Source: Paenibacillus tianjinensis
GTDB taxonomy: Bacteria; Bacillota; Bacilli; Paenibacillales; Paenibacillaceae
Reading direction: 5' to 3'
Assembly (NCBI RefSeq): GCF_017086365.1
Contig: NZ_CP070969.1
Location: 5,482,001-5,546,000 of the forward strand
Length of the DNA stretch: 64,000 nucleotides
Both the position numbers and the translations under genes were made by a program. Numbering within the stretch: position 1 is the first letter of the stretch; the number at the start of each line of letters is the position of its first letter. Under the pieces are notes generated by a model. The model did not search any database and was not told the DNA's origin. It saw only the letters and a list, made by a program, of their open reading frames with translations. Below are positions 19,727 to 28,232 of this stretch, in pieces.

Positions 19727-19760
19727 AATGCGGTTTCCTCCTGTGTCAGTTAAGGTTAAT

Positions 19761-19781
19761 GGAACATTTCACAAATGTCCC
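19761..19781. promoter_or_regulatory. Inverted repeat upstream of sulP
   Basis: GGAACATTT and AAATGTCCC form arms with one mismatch around CAC, 35 bases before the sulP start. It could be an operator or an mRNA hairpin. No regulator is assigned. Confidence 0.35.
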
Positions 19782-19921
19782 GGTCCGGTGCAACTCCAAT
19801 GCAACCCATTGTACCCGACACACCTTACTCTCCACAAAAGTTCCGCATCCGCTTGTAAGCGGTTATTTAGGACTTATTCTCACGATTGCTGTAAATATCT
19901 TAAAAATTCAATTATTTTAAA

Positions 19922-20998
19922 TTAACGGAACAACCCGGAAGCCTTAACCTCACTGAAGAAGGTGTTGAACTCCTCGATGTTCAGCTGCTGCGCCGCATCG
20001 GAGAGGGCGGTAGCCGGATCAGGATGCACCTCGACCATAATCCCGTCGGCTCCGGCAGCAAGTGCGGCTTTGGCACAAGGAATCAGAATATCTTTGCGTC
20101 CGGTGGAATGGGTAACATCGACCAGCACCGGCAGGTGGCTCTCCTGCTTGAGAATCGGCACCGCTGAGATATCAAGTGTATTGCGAGTCCATTTCTCATA
20201 AGTACGGATCCCGCGTTCGATCAGCATGACCTGCGTATTTCCGCGTGACATGATGTATTCAGCGGCATGAAGGAATTCCTCCATGGTTGCAGCAAGACCC
20301 CGTTTCAGCAGGACCGGCTTATTCAGCTCACCGGCGGCTTTCAGGAGTTCGAAGTTCTGCATGTTGCGTGCACCGATCTGGATGATATCCACATAATCCA
20401 GCGCAGGCTCAAGATGTGCAGGATCGACGATTTCACTGATCGTAAGCAGGCCGTATTCGTCCGCCGCTTCGCGGAGGATACGCAGGCCGTCCATGCCCAG
20501 CCCCTGGAAATCATATGGGGAAGTCCGGGGTTTGAATGCACCGCCGCGCATCACTTTAATTCCGGCTTTTTGCAGTGCTGCAGCTACAGTACGGGTTTGC
20601 AGCTCACTCTCAACTGAGCAAGGTCCGGCTACCATTACCGAGGACAGGCCGCCGATCGTAATATCGCCCGGCAGGACAATAACGGTGTCCTCCTTGCGTG
20701 TTTTCCGGCTGACCAGTAGGCTTTTCTTATGTTCATCAGACTGCAGATCCAGAGAAGCAGCGAAGATTTGCTTGAAGAGGCTGCGGATCGTTCCGCTTGT
20801 GAAAGGCCCTTTATTGCTCGCTACAAGCTTCTCCAGCATCGCTTTTTCACGTTCCGGATCAAATTTAGGCACGCCCTGCTTTTCTTTTACAACTCCAATT
20901 TCCTGAACAACCTGGGCACGCTCCGAGATTAACTCCAGCAGCTGTCCATTGATTTCATCCAGACGGGCTCTCAGCCCATCCAATTCCACGTTAGTCAT
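19922..20998 (-). CDS. aroA: Bifunctional chorismate mutase / DAHP synthase
   Basis: 358 residues. The N-terminal AroQ-type chorismate mutase domain (about 1-85; [30 protein letters not shown]) is fused to a DAHP synthase barrel (about 100-355; [58 protein letters not shown]). This is the Bacillus-type first enzyme of aromatic amino acid synthesis; the mutase domain gives feedback inhibition by chorismate or prephenate. The gene symbol follows Bacillus use, where aroA is DAHP synthase. A T-box leader with a terminator lies directly upstream, so expression should respond to uncharged tRNA. Confidence 0.96.
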   Translation of the reverse strand: MTNVELDGLRARLDEINGQLLELISERAQVVQEIGVVKEKQGVPKFDPEREKAMLEKLVASNKGPFTSGTIRSLFKQIFAASLDLQSDEHKKSLLVSRKTRKEDTVIVLPGDITIGGLSSVMVAGPCSVESELQTRTVAAALQKAGIKVMRGGAFKPRTSPYDFQGLGMDGLRILREAADEYGLLTISEIVDPAHLEPALDYVDIIQIGARNMQNFELLKAAGELNKPVLLKRGLAATMEEFLHAAEYIMSRGNTQVMLIERGIRTYEKWTRNTLDISAVPILKQESHLPVLVDVTHSTGRKDILIPCAKAALAAGADGIMVEVHPDPATALSDAAQQLNIEEFNTFFSEVKASGLFR

Positions 20999-21034
20999 TA
21001 CCTTCCACTCCCTCTTGTTAATTTAGTGATCTAT

Positions 21035-21340
21035 GAACGCAAAAAGGCCCCCGTCGCAAGGGACGAGGAGCCGTGGTACCACCCTTATTTAGAGATTAAC
21101 CCGAAATACGAGGCGCGGAGAATGATAAGCTGCTGCTTCCCGGCCAGGATTAACTCTGTCTTACACCCGGTAACGCGGGGCGCGGGCCTCCCTACGCATA
21201 TCTGCTGCAGCAAATACTTCAGGGACCGACTCGGAAGTGAACTTCGGTACTAAACGTCTCATGAGGGTGCTCTCAGTCTCCGGCACGCCTTCCCTGTTAA
21301 GATCCGTACATAGCACTTACTCTCTTCGTCATCGTCGTTA
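21035..21340 (-). ncRNA. T-box riboswitch leader of aroA (probable tRNA-Phe specificity)
   Basis: Read on the minus strand the leader contains the stem I start (ACGATGACGAAGAGAGTA), a specifier-loop region GAAGTTCACTTCCGAGT, the conserved T-box AGGGTGGTACCACGG (near 21085-21071) and a terminator hairpin (GGCTCCTCGTC / GACGGGGGCC) followed by T5 at 21072-21041. In the usual layout the codon sits after GAA and before A-CYUYYGAGU; here it reads UUC, the Phe codon. Uncharged tRNA would stabilise the antiterminator and let aroA be transcribed. T-box identity is firm; the amino acid is inferred. Confidence 0.92.
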
Positions 21341-21378
21341 GAGAATATTTCGGCACGTCTTATGTGCCGGTTTCTGCT

Positions 21379-21407
21379 ATCTTAATCAAAATACTCACAT
21401 GATGCAA
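21379..21407 (-). promoter_or_regulatory. Candidate promoter of the T-box/aroA transcript
   Basis: On the minus strand TTGCAT and TAAGAT are separated by 17 bases. The start point would fall about 21372, just before a small hairpin (CGGCAC / GTGCCG, 21369-21351) and T-box stem I. That hairpin could instead end the kinase gene upstream. Confidence 0.5.
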
Positions 21408-21461
21408 GGGGATATTGCACCGTTTCACAGCTTTAATGCAATAAATTTATCTGGAGCATAT

Positions 21462-23714
21462 TTATTCTCCGAAAAATTTCGCAATCAGATTCGTAACTGC
21501 CTCACTGCGCAGCGGTTTGCTGATGTATTCGTCCATTCCCGTCTCCAGGCATTGTTCACGGTCACCCTTCAGCGCATTGGCCGTAACAGCGATAATCACC
21601 GGCTGCTTGTCCGGAGCAAGTGTCCGCCTGATTGCCGCTGTCGCTTCCAAACCGTTCATTCCGGGCATCTGCACATCCATAAAAATAAGATCATAATCGG
21701 TACTGACTGTCATCTCCACCACCTGCAGGCCATCCGCAGCCACATCAACGGAATACCCCCGCTTCTCCAAAATTTTACGCAACACGATTTGGTTAATCTC
21801 GTTATCCTCTGCTACCAGGATCCGCAAGTTGCGGCTCACTGGGCCCGAGCCTGCAAGTAAAGATCCGAACGTGTCGGCGGAAGTATCGTTTCTCAGGCGG
21901 AGCTTCACTGTAAACTCAAAGGTCGCCCCCTGCTTCACACTGGTGTCCAAGCCAATGGCTCCCCCCATCAGTTCTACCAACTGCTTCGCAATCGCCAGGC
22001 CGAGACCTGTGCCCTCATGGCGCCGGCCCATGAAATGATCCAGCTGCACAAACGGCTCAAACAGCTTGTCTGCAGCGTCTTCAGGAATGCCAATGCCGGT
22101 ATCCGCAATCGTAAAATGCAGGGTAATCTGTCCTGCCGTCTGGACCAGGCTTTGGACTCTAATCGTCACACCTCCGGTATAAGTGAACTTAATCGCATTG
22201 CCAACCAGATTCAGCAGGATCTGCTTTAACCGGTCCCCGTCACCAATCACCATCTTGGGTATAGCGGGATCTACAAGGACCTGGATCTTTAGCCCTTTAG
22301 CCACTGCCTTATGCTGCAGAAGTTCAAGAACGGAATCTATACATTCCTCCAGCACAAAGGGATCCTCATGAAGAGCCGTTTTGCCGGCTTCATTCTTGGA
22401 GAAATCCAGAATATCATTAATGATATTCAGAAGGGTGTCACCGCTCTGCCGGATGATCTCCAGATACTCCCTCTGGATAGATCCCGGCTCACTGATATCC
22501 AGCAGTAAATCGGTCATCCCGATCACACCATTCATAGGGGTACGGATCTCATGGCTCATCATCGCCAGGAATTCACTTTTTGCACGATTCGTGCTCTCGG
22601 CGGTTTCCTTGGCAATTAGCAGCTTTTTTTGTTCCGTAATGTCCTTAACGATGATATAAAAGCCTACCGTAGCATTATTGATGATAATCGGAGCAATAGT
22701 TGTCAACACTTCGACCGTATGTCCGTCCTTGTGCCAGACAAGGTCAATATTCCGTTCCTTGCTGCTGTTCCCGCTGGTATAGCCGAGTACATCTTCAACA
22801 TGATGCTCCCCGATGATCCGGCCTACACTCTTGCCGGCCAGCTCAGAGACGGGGTAACCTGTCAGCTGGCAGGCCTGCTCATTGCAGTTGATAATGTTGC
22901 CCTGCAGATCCAGTGAAATAATGGCATCATGATTGTATTTCTTAAGGGAGGTGTAGCGTTCAATGGATTCCTGCAGCTTCCGCTCAACATTTTTGCGCTC
23001 GGTGATGTCCCGGCCTACAGCTAGCACGCTTGGGCTGTCCGGGTTATCCACTATACGTAAAGTGAATTCAATCCACAAGTATCGCCCGTCAGCGTGAAGA
23101 ACCCGCAGCTGAATACTCCGGAGTTCGGCTACTTGCGGAAGGCTTAATGTGGCACGATCCTCCGGATGGATCAGGCTGCGGATATCGCGTCCGATCAGCT
23201 CCTCCGGTTCATAGCCCAGCACTTCCCTGACCGACGGTGAACAATACCGGCAGATATTGTCGGGTGTGGCGTAATACACCACATCACTAATATTGGCGGC
23301 AATCAGCTTATACAGCTCGTCAGACGAGGGATAACGATTCTGGGCTTTTGCTTCAGCCGGAGGCTCTGTCAGGTGAATAATATAATACAGTTCTACACCC
23401 GTAGAAGGATCTCTGATAAGTGCGGTATGCAGCAGCACGGGAACCGGCATGCCTTTGCCATGGATCATCCTAATTTCGCATTCAAAAAAGGGAACTCCGC
23501 TTGCTTTCAGAGCCCCCATCTTCCTGCTATGTATCTCCACAGAATCTTTGTACACAAGCACCCTGAAATCATGCCCCAGGAGCTGTTCTTCCTTATATCC
23601 AAGCATCGAGACTACAGCCGGATTGATGCTCGTCCATTTGAGGTCAAGGGACAGAAAAGCCATTCCGCTGATACCCGTTCGGTATACTTCTCCAAAATAC
23701 TGCTCTTTCAACAT
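21462..23714 (-). CDS. Hybrid sensor histidine kinase with three PAS domains
   Basis: About 750 residues, with no membrane segment seen. Three PAS/PAC modules (about 5-125, 140-250 and 260-375) are followed by HisKA with the phosphoacceptor His in MMSHEIRTPMNGVIGM, a HATPase domain (NLVGNAIKFT, DTGIGIPEDAADKLFEPF, GTGLGLAI) and a C-terminal receiver domain with its Asp in DLIFMDVQMPGMNG. It is probably a cytosolic redox or small-ligand sensor. The start is the ATG at 23714, with GGCGGTG 6 bases upstream; a GTG three codons earlier is also possible. A single-domain response regulator follows upstream on the same strand. Confidence 0.9.
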   Translation of the reverse strand: MLKEQYFGEVYRTGISGMAFLSLDLKWTSINPAVVSMLGYKEEQLLGHDFRVLVYKDSVEIHSRKMGALKASGVPFFECEIRMIHGKGMPVPVLLHTALIRDPSTGVELYYIIHLTEPPAEAKAQNRYPSSDELYKLIAANISDVVYYATPDNICRYCSPSVREVLGYEPEELIGRDIRSLIHPEDRATLSLPQVAELRSIQLRVLHADGRYLWIEFTLRIVDNPDSPSVLAVGRDITERKNVERKLQESIERYTSLKKYNHDAIISLDLQGNIINCNEQACQLTGYPVSELAGKSVGRIIGEHHVEDVLGYTSGNSSKERNIDLVWHKDGHTVEVLTTIAPIIINNATVGFYIIVKDITEQKKLLIAKETAESTNRAKSEFLAMMSHEIRTPMNGVIGMTDLLLDISEPGSIQREYLEIIRQSGDTLLNIINDILDFSKNEAGKTALHEDPFVLEECIDSVLELLQHKAVAKGLKIQVLVDPAIPKMVIGDGDRLKQILLNLVGNAIKFTYTGGVTIRVQSLVQTAGQITLHFTIADTGIGIPEDAADKLFEPFVQLDHFMGRRHEGTGLGLAIAKQLVELMGGAIGLDTSVKQGATFEFTVKLRLRNDTSADTFGSLLAGSGPVSRNLRILVAEDNEINQIVLRKILEKRGYSVDVAADGLQVVEMTVSTDYDLIFMDVQMPGMNGLEATAAIRRTLAPDKQPVIIAVTANALKGDREQCLETGMDEYISKPLRSEAVTNLIAKFFGE

Positions 23715-23895
23715 CTGATCCACCGCCCGTTTTGTGGAGTAATGAAAGCCATTCCATTATTTAAAAACTGTAATATTAATATCTTGCATATCCGGGCGAA
23801 TGTCAAATGCTATTAAATGGAATAAAATACCTGTCGAAATTTCCCGACGAACCGGCCATCAGACGGAGTTCTCCCCAGTTCCCCATCTTTGATAA

Positions 23896-24285
23896 TTAGG
23901 GCTTCCAGGCTAACAGTGTTTTTACGGTATCCGTAAAGACACTGACCTGAAAAGGTTTAGTAATGTAAGCAGCAAATCCTGTTTCCCGGGCCCGTTCAAT
24001 ATCTGTACGCAGGGCAAATGCACTGATTGCCACTACCGGTATATGCCGGGTATCCTCCCTTGCCTTTAACCATTCCAATGCCTCATATCCATTCAGGCCG
24101 GGTAAGCCGATATCGAGAATGATCAGATCCGGCAGCTGCCGGACTGCGATGTCCAGGCCTATTTCCGCCGTTTCAGCTTTCAGCAGCAATAAGGAGGGCA
24201 GATTTTTTTTGAAGATATGATGCATTAAGGCCATGTTAAGCTCATTATCTTCGACGTACAACACTGTCCGCTTATATTCCTCCAT
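23896..24285 (-). CDS. Single-domain response regulator (CheY-like)
   Basis: 129 residues that form one receiver domain: acidic pocket E12-D13, probable phosphoacceptor D58 (LIILDIGLPGLNG), the switch Ser in VVAISAFAL and the Lys in YITKPFQ. There is no output domain. It probably takes part in phosphorelay with the adjacent hybrid kinase. The start is the ATG of MEEYKRTV; the longer frame (MSRRRGTGPF) runs back through a terminator hairpin of the neighbouring gene and is unlikely. Confidence 0.88.
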   Translation of the reverse strand: MEEYKRTVLYVEDNELNMALMHHIFKKNLPSLLLLKAETAEIGLDIAVRQLPDLIILDIGLPGLNGYEALEWLKAREDTRHIPVVAISAFALRTDIERARETGFAAYITKPFQVSVFTDTVKTLLAWKP

Positions 24286-24333
24286 GCGCCAAATCCCCCC
24301 CAAATGTTTACTGAACCATGGAAAACGAAAAAA

Positions 24334-24364
24334 CCGAAGAAAGGGACCTGTCCCCCTTCTTCGG
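24334..24364 (-). terminator. Intrinsic terminator after DUF2294 gene
   Basis: CCGAAGAAAGGGAC and GTCCCCCTTCTTCGG form a long stem. On the minus strand it runs into TTTTTT. Confidence 0.85.
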
Positions 24365-24366
24365 CT

Positions 24367-24398
24367 CATGTCCGGCTCATTCGCATGTCCGGCTCATT
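24367..24398. repeat. 15-bp direct repeat
   Basis: CATGTCCGGCTCATT occurs at 24367-24381 and 24384-24398, separated by CG, between a terminator and the DUF2294 stop. It is probably a local slippage duplication. Confidence 0.6.
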
Positions 24399-24428
24399 TC
24401 CGCCTCATATATAGTTTGAAGATATGGT

Positions 24429-25103
24429 TTATAGAAAAGTATATGCGATCACGCTTGTATCCTTATCGAAATCCCAATCCACATAAATGTCGGACAGCTC
24501 CTTGCCCAGCATGGGTGCAATTGTGGTGGTATCTTCGAGGTAGCGTTTTTCCATCTTGCGTTTCGTGGTTTTGAGCGTATTCTCATAGCCGAGGCCGATC
24601 AGTTCCTTCTCCAAAGGAATCAGAATTCCTTCGCGTTTGATGATCAGGGTACGGGTTCCCAGCCACCAGGAATCGGTAAACTCGGGTTCCTTCTGTACCT
24701 TCCGGCTCACTTCATTGATCTGGGCATGAACTTCATCCCGTCCGGCATACTCATCGACTGGTACCCCGTCGTTCTTCAGGAGAGCCACGATCATCCCAGA
24801 CGCATTATGTATACCCCAATCATAAAAAATCTCGCCAACCTCAATCGACAGATTGTCCTGCAGATAAGCCGAAAGCTCAGGAAGCAGTGACTTCATCAGA
24901 AGCTCACGTGTATAGCGGAACGCCTGCTCTTCTTCCTTATTCAGCAGAAATCTCTCTACTGGCCCGATAAAATTCCGGATATGCAGTGCAATGCATTGCT
25001 TCCCGATAGAAACATGTATAGACTCGGGGCCCTTCCCGAAACGCTCCCTAAGTAGTCTTCCTGTGTAACTGGAAAATTGGCTAGTAAGTTCTGTAGTACT
25101 CAT
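24429..25103 (-). CDS. DUF2294 family protein, two tandem domains
   Basis: 224 residues. Two related halves (about 5-115 and 120-224) fit the DUF2294 duplication seen in Bacillales: ...GKGPESIHVSIGKQCIALHIRNFIGPVERFLL... and ...DSWWLGTRTLIIKREGILIPLEKELI... . It has no signal peptide and no membrane segment, and no catalytic motif is evident. The family has no established function that I can name. The start is the ATG of MSTTELTS, with GGAGG 7 bases upstream. It stands alone, ended by its own terminator, next to a kinase/regulator pair. Confidence 0.75.
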   Translation of the reverse strand: MSTTELTSQFSSYTGRLLRERFGKGPESIHVSIGKQCIALHIRNFIGPVERFLLNKEEEQAFRYTRELLMKSLLPELSAYLQDNLSIEVGEIFYDWGIHNASGMIVALLKNDGVPVDEYAGRDEVHAQINEVSRKVQKEPEFTDSWWLGTRTLIIKREGILIPLEKELIGLGYENTLKTTKRKMEKRYLEDTTTIAPMLGKELSDIYVDWDFDKDTSVIAYTFL

Positions 25104-25229
25104 TGGATTTCCTCCAGCAATGTATTCTTTTAAGTGCCTGGGGAGATACTCCGCCTGCCGGAGAAACGATTCGTACATCTTAGTATAATATTAACAGGCA
25201 GCTTCGTACATAAAAAAATAAGCAGATCA

Positions 25230-25258
25230 TTGACACAAACAATTATATTGTATACAAT
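25230..25258 (+). promoter_or_regulatory. Promoter of the glutathione peroxidase gene
   Basis: A perfect -35 TTGACA (25230-25235), a 17-base spacer and -10 TACAAT (25253-25258) form one of the best sigma-A promoters in the window. The -10 lies inside the OhrR-like palindrome. Confidence 0.85.
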
Positions 25259-25267
25259 CTAATTGTT
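25238..25267 (+). promoter_or_regulatory. OhrR-like operator over the gpx promoter
   Basis: A 26-base palindrome (25240-25265, one mismatched pair) has the core ATTGTATACAAT and outer arms CAATTA / TAATTG. Extended to 30 bases it agrees with about 25 positions of the Bacillus ohrA operator as I recall it (two TACAATT-AATTGTA half-sites abutting). It covers the spacer and -10, the right place for peroxide-relieved repression by an OhrR/MarR protein. No ohrR gene is in the window. Confidence 0.75.
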
Positions 25268-25306
25268 AAATACATAAAATGATCCACCGGAAGGATGAAG
25301 CTGCCA

Positions 25307-25849
25307 ATGAGTGTCTATTCATATACAGCCCGCAACATTCGGGGTAAAGAGACCCCTCTTGAACAATACAAGGATAAAGTGCTGCTGATCGTAAACACCG
25401 CCAGTAAATGCGGGTTCACCCCGCAATATTCTGACCTGCAAAAGCTTTACGAGAAGTTCCAGGACCAGGGTTTTCAAATTCTCGGGTTCCCCAGCGACCA
25501 GTTCGGTGAAGAACCCGGCTCCAATGAGGAGGTCAACGTGTTCTGCCAAATCAATTATGGTGTTAGCTTTCCACTCTTTGAGAAGATCAATGTAAAGGGC
25601 GAACATAAACATCCCTTATTCGACTATTTGACCAAGGAAGCGGGCTTTACCGGCTTCGATCATAATCACGCGGGCAGCAGACTGCTGCACCTGATGCTTG
25701 AGGAACGCGATCCTGCCTCTCTGGCTGACGATGAAGTGAAATGGAACTTCACCAAGTTCCTGATCGACCGTAAAGGCAATGTAGTGAAGCGTTTCGAATC
25801 GCCTATTGATCCCCTCGATCTTGAGCCGGCTATTCAGGAACTGCTGTAA
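25307..25849 (+). CDS. Glutathione peroxidase family thiol peroxidase
   Basis: 180 residues, thioredoxin fold. It carries the Cys-type peroxidatic site NTASKCGFTPQY (C35), GFPSDQFGEEPG with the family Gln, and VKWNFTKFLIDRKG. Bacterial members of this type usually take electrons from thioredoxin and reduce organic or lipid hydroperoxides. The segment DHNHAGSRLLHLMLEERD before VKWNF is a little longer than in typical members. The ATG at 25307 (MSVYSYTA) is preferred to the one at 25295, which overlaps the AAGGA ribosome site. An OhrR-like operator overlies its promoter, which fits a role against organic peroxides. Confidence 0.93.
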   Translation: MSVYSYTARNIRGKETPLEQYKDKVLLIVNTASKCGFTPQYSDLQKLYEKFQDQGFQILGFPSDQFGEEPGSNEEVNVFCQINYGVSFPLFEKINVKGEHKHPLFDYLTKEAGFTGFDHNHAGSRLLHLMLEERDPASLADDEVKWNFTKFLIDRKGNVVKRFESPIDPLDLEPAIQELL

Positions 25850-25882
25850 AGATCAACACGGAGTGTGCTTCCTGCCTGAACA

Positions 25883-25922
25883 AAAGAACCCATCTTCCAT
25901 GATTGTGGAGGATGGGTTCTTT
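25883..25922. terminator. Bidirectional terminator between gpx and ferredoxin B
   Basis: AAAGAACCCATC and GATGGGTTCTTT form a perfect 12-base stem around a 16-base loop. The A and T flanks allow termination from both sides of this convergent pair. Confidence 0.85.
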
Positions 25923-25954
25923 GCTTTCCAATGCTGGCATACCTGCGGCTGCAC

Positions 25955-26299
25955 TTATTTTCCCCGGTATGTCTCCGTAAACACTTCAAAAAAAGGTGTC
26001 GTGTCCCGCTCCGCCATTGTATCCGGCGCTCCCGGGCTCCAGCCGATCTCCGCCCGCCAGCTGCCGAGCAGGCCTGAGGCAATCAGCTCCTGTTCATTAA
26101 CCTGAACCGATGCCTCGCCTTGGGGCGCTACGTAGAGCGCATCCACCGGACAGTATGCCTCGCACATGAAGCAGGTCTGGCAATCTTCCTGGCGGGCGAT
26201 GACGGCAAGCTTGCCCTGCATATCAAATACATTTGTCGGGCATACCTTGACGCACAGCCGGCAGCCGATGCAGCGGTCTCCGCTGACCAGTTCGATCAT
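25955..26299 (-). CDS. 2x[4Fe-4S] ferredoxin, AprB-like (pair B)
   Basis: 114 residues. Two [4Fe-4S] motifs, C10-x2-C13-x2-C16-x3-C20-P and C40-x2-C43-x2-C46-x3-C50-P, are followed by a 60-residue tail ending near TPFFEVFTETYRGK, the layout of the APS reductase beta subunit rather than of free ferredoxins. Its ATG overlaps the stop of the flavoprotein gene by 4 bases, so the two are translationally coupled. It probably carries electrons to the partner flavoprotein. A paralogue (pair A) lies 4 kb away. Confidence 0.88.
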   Translation of the reverse strand: MIELVSGDRCIGCRLCVKVCPTNVFDMQGKLAVIARQEDCQTCFMCEAYCPVDALYVAPQGEASVQVNEQELIASGLLGSWRAEIGWSPGAPDTMAERDTTPFFEVFTETYRGK

Positions 26300-27900
26300 A
26301 TGACCTGCTCCTCTCTCGGCACCTGAAGCTCATGGGCATGCGGCACCTTTTCGGTAGTGATGCTGATCCGATCAATGCCGGACAGAATCAGCCGGTGGGT
26401 CTGGCGCGGGTCGAGCGCCGGATATTCTGCCAGCCGCTGAAGGCCCCGGCTCTCCTTGCGGGCCAGCGCGGCGATGTAGATCCAGCGGCCGGCCTGAAGC
26501 ATAGCCGCCGCTTCCCGGGACTGCACGATGCCCTGCACCGTGGCCGGGGGCCGGCCGGTAAGATAGGGCATCAGGCTGTCCAGCCGCTTCAAGGCTGCGG
26601 CCACCACCAGCTCGCTGCGGAAATAGTTGATCCGCAGCGGCAGGATCTCCTGCTGGACCGCCGCGATCAGCGGCTTCGCGTCCAGCGGTTCCCTTGCTTC
26701 GGCGCCAGCCGTAAGCCCCAAGCGGCCCGCCGCGCGGAGCTGACGGCTGTCCGCCCGGCGCGATTGCGCCAGCGCGTGCCGCGCCGCTCCCCGGCCGGCC
26801 CAGCTTCCGCTGCAGATGGCCCAGGAAGCGTTGTAGGCCCCACCGCCGGAGATGGCGCCGGTGACCTTCTCGCGCGATGCGGCATCTCCGGCCGCATACA
26901 GTCCCGGCACCGTCGTCTCGCAAGCGTTGCCGGTCAGGCGCAGGCCGCCCGTGCCGCGCATCGTGCCTTCATAGCGGAGCGTAAGCGGGAATTTATCCTT
27001 GAACGGATCAATCCCCGCCCGCTCCAGCGGCATGAAAAAGATCGGGTGGGCGCGGCGCAGGAATTCGCGCTTCTCCGTCGTATCCGCCAGGTCCAGCCTC
27101 GCATACACCGGCCCTTTCAGCATCAGCTCGGGAATACTGCCGAAGGTGCGGTCGCCACTGTGCAGCGGATTACCTGCCGCATCATACAGCGTCGCCCAGG
27201 CCAGCATCCGCCCGCGTGTCACCGTACCGTCTGCAAAGCTTGGCGCATACTGCCTGGTGAACTCCATCCCCGACAGCTCCGCTCCTGCTTCGGCTGACAT
27301 CAGCAGGCCTTCACCAGTGAGCACATTGCAGCCCAGCCCTTTGCTGAGGAAGGCGCAGCCGCCGGTCGCAATCACCACTGCGTTTGCCCGTACTTCCCAG
27401 GCTTCCCCGGTCAGGCGGTTGATTCCCCTGGCACCCCCGACGCCGTGCTCATCATGCAGCAGCTCCAGCGCCGGAGACTGGTCCCATATCTTCACTCCCG
27501 CTTTGCGCACAACACGCCGCATCAGCTTCATATATTCCGGGCCATGCAGATGAGTACGCAGCGGGTTGCCGTCTTCATCCTTCGGAAAGGGATATCCCCA
27601 CTCCTCCACCTGGGCCAGATTCTGCTCCACCTGATCCAGCACGCGGTGAATCCAGGCATTCTCCGAGAGGTAGCCGCCTGCCCGGAGTCTGGACTCCACC
27701 GCCGCATCGCGCAGCTCAGCTACCGGCGGAATGACCAGCAATGTCGTTCCGCCCGGAGCCGTAGCTCCGCTAGTCCCCAGGTAACCCTTATCGGCCAGAA
27801 TCACCTGCGCGCCCTGCGAGGCTGCATTCCATGCCGCCCATGCCCCGGCCGGGCCTCCGCCCAGCACAAGTACATCCGTTGTTATTTGCTGCTGCGGCAT
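26296..27900 (-). CDS. FAD-binding reductase, AprA/fumarate-reductase-like (pair B)
   Basis: 534 residues. An N-terminal Rossmann FAD motif (VLVLGGGPAGAWAAWNAA, about 10-27), the mid-domain VIATGGCAFLSKGLGCNVLTGEG, and the FAD-closing segment GTMRGTGGLRLTGNACETTVPGLYAAGDAA place it in the fumarate reductase / succinate dehydrogenase / adenylylsulfate reductase flavoprotein family. The partner ferredoxin points to an AprA-like complex. Sulfate reducers use AprAB with APS, but this aerobic gene context (sulfonate-type transporter) makes another substrate more likely. The start is the ATG of MPQQQITT, with GGGAGGG 6 bases upstream. GC is locally high (26600-27000). Confidence 0.82.
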   Translation of the reverse strand: MPQQQITTDVLVLGGGPAGAWAAWNAASQGAQVILADKGYLGTSGATAPGGTTLLVIPPVAELRDAAVESRLRAGGYLSENAWIHRVLDQVEQNLAQVEEWGYPFPKDEDGNPLRTHLHGPEYMKLMRRVVRKAGVKIWDQSPALELLHDEHGVGGARGINRLTGEAWEVRANAVVIATGGCAFLSKGLGCNVLTGEGLLMSAEAGAELSGMEFTRQYAPSFADGTVTRGRMLAWATLYDAAGNPLHSGDRTFGSIPELMLKGPVYARLDLADTTEKREFLRRAHPIFFMPLERAGIDPFKDKFPLTLRYEGTMRGTGGLRLTGNACETTVPGLYAAGDAASREKVTGAISGGGAYNASWAICSGSWAGRGAARHALAQSRRADSRQLRAAGRLGLTAGAEAREPLDAKPLIAAVQQEILPLRINYFRSELVVAAALKRLDSLMPYLTGRPPATVQGIVQSREAAAMLQAGRWIYIAALARKESRGLQRLAEYPALDPRQTHRLILSGIDRISITTEKVPHAHELQVPREEQVI

Positions 27901-28088
27901 TTCATTCCCTCCCAAACTGTTGATTAACCCTATGAAATAATTGATAAGATCGTCGTCCGGTACAAATTTGTTTTCTGCAAGTTTCCAGAACGAGCGTCTG
28001 CCTAGAAAACGTTTGATTTGTCGGTACGGAGGCACAGTAGTGGAAATTTCTCCAGCTAACTTCCTGTGGACAGGATGGAGACAGAGAC

Positions 28089-28222
28089 TAGTGGGATTTT
28101 CTCACTCTAATATCTCACGTACGGGCCAAAATCAGTGTTTTCCGGGAGTTTAGCGGGTGTTTTTCCCACTAAACTCCGATTTTAGGCGAAACCAGATAAA
28201 TTAGCGGGAGTTTTTCCCACTA
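28089..28222. repeat. Three short hairpin repeats between the two flavoprotein units
   Basis: The 332-base gap 27901-28232 has no gene. It holds three 21-base units of the form TAGYGGGA-N5-TCCCACTA: 28089-28109 (degenerate), 28151-28171 and 28202-28222; the last two differ at one base. Each can fold into a small hairpin. They may act as weak terminators or processing sites for the long transcript. Confidence 0.6.
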
Positions 28223-28232
28223 TCAATACATC

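Noticed and set aside
24286..24369. 28-residue N-terminal extension (MSRRRGTGPF) of the response regulator
   Set aside because: It runs back across the terminator hairpin of the neighbouring gene, and the internal ATG fits the receiver-domain start.
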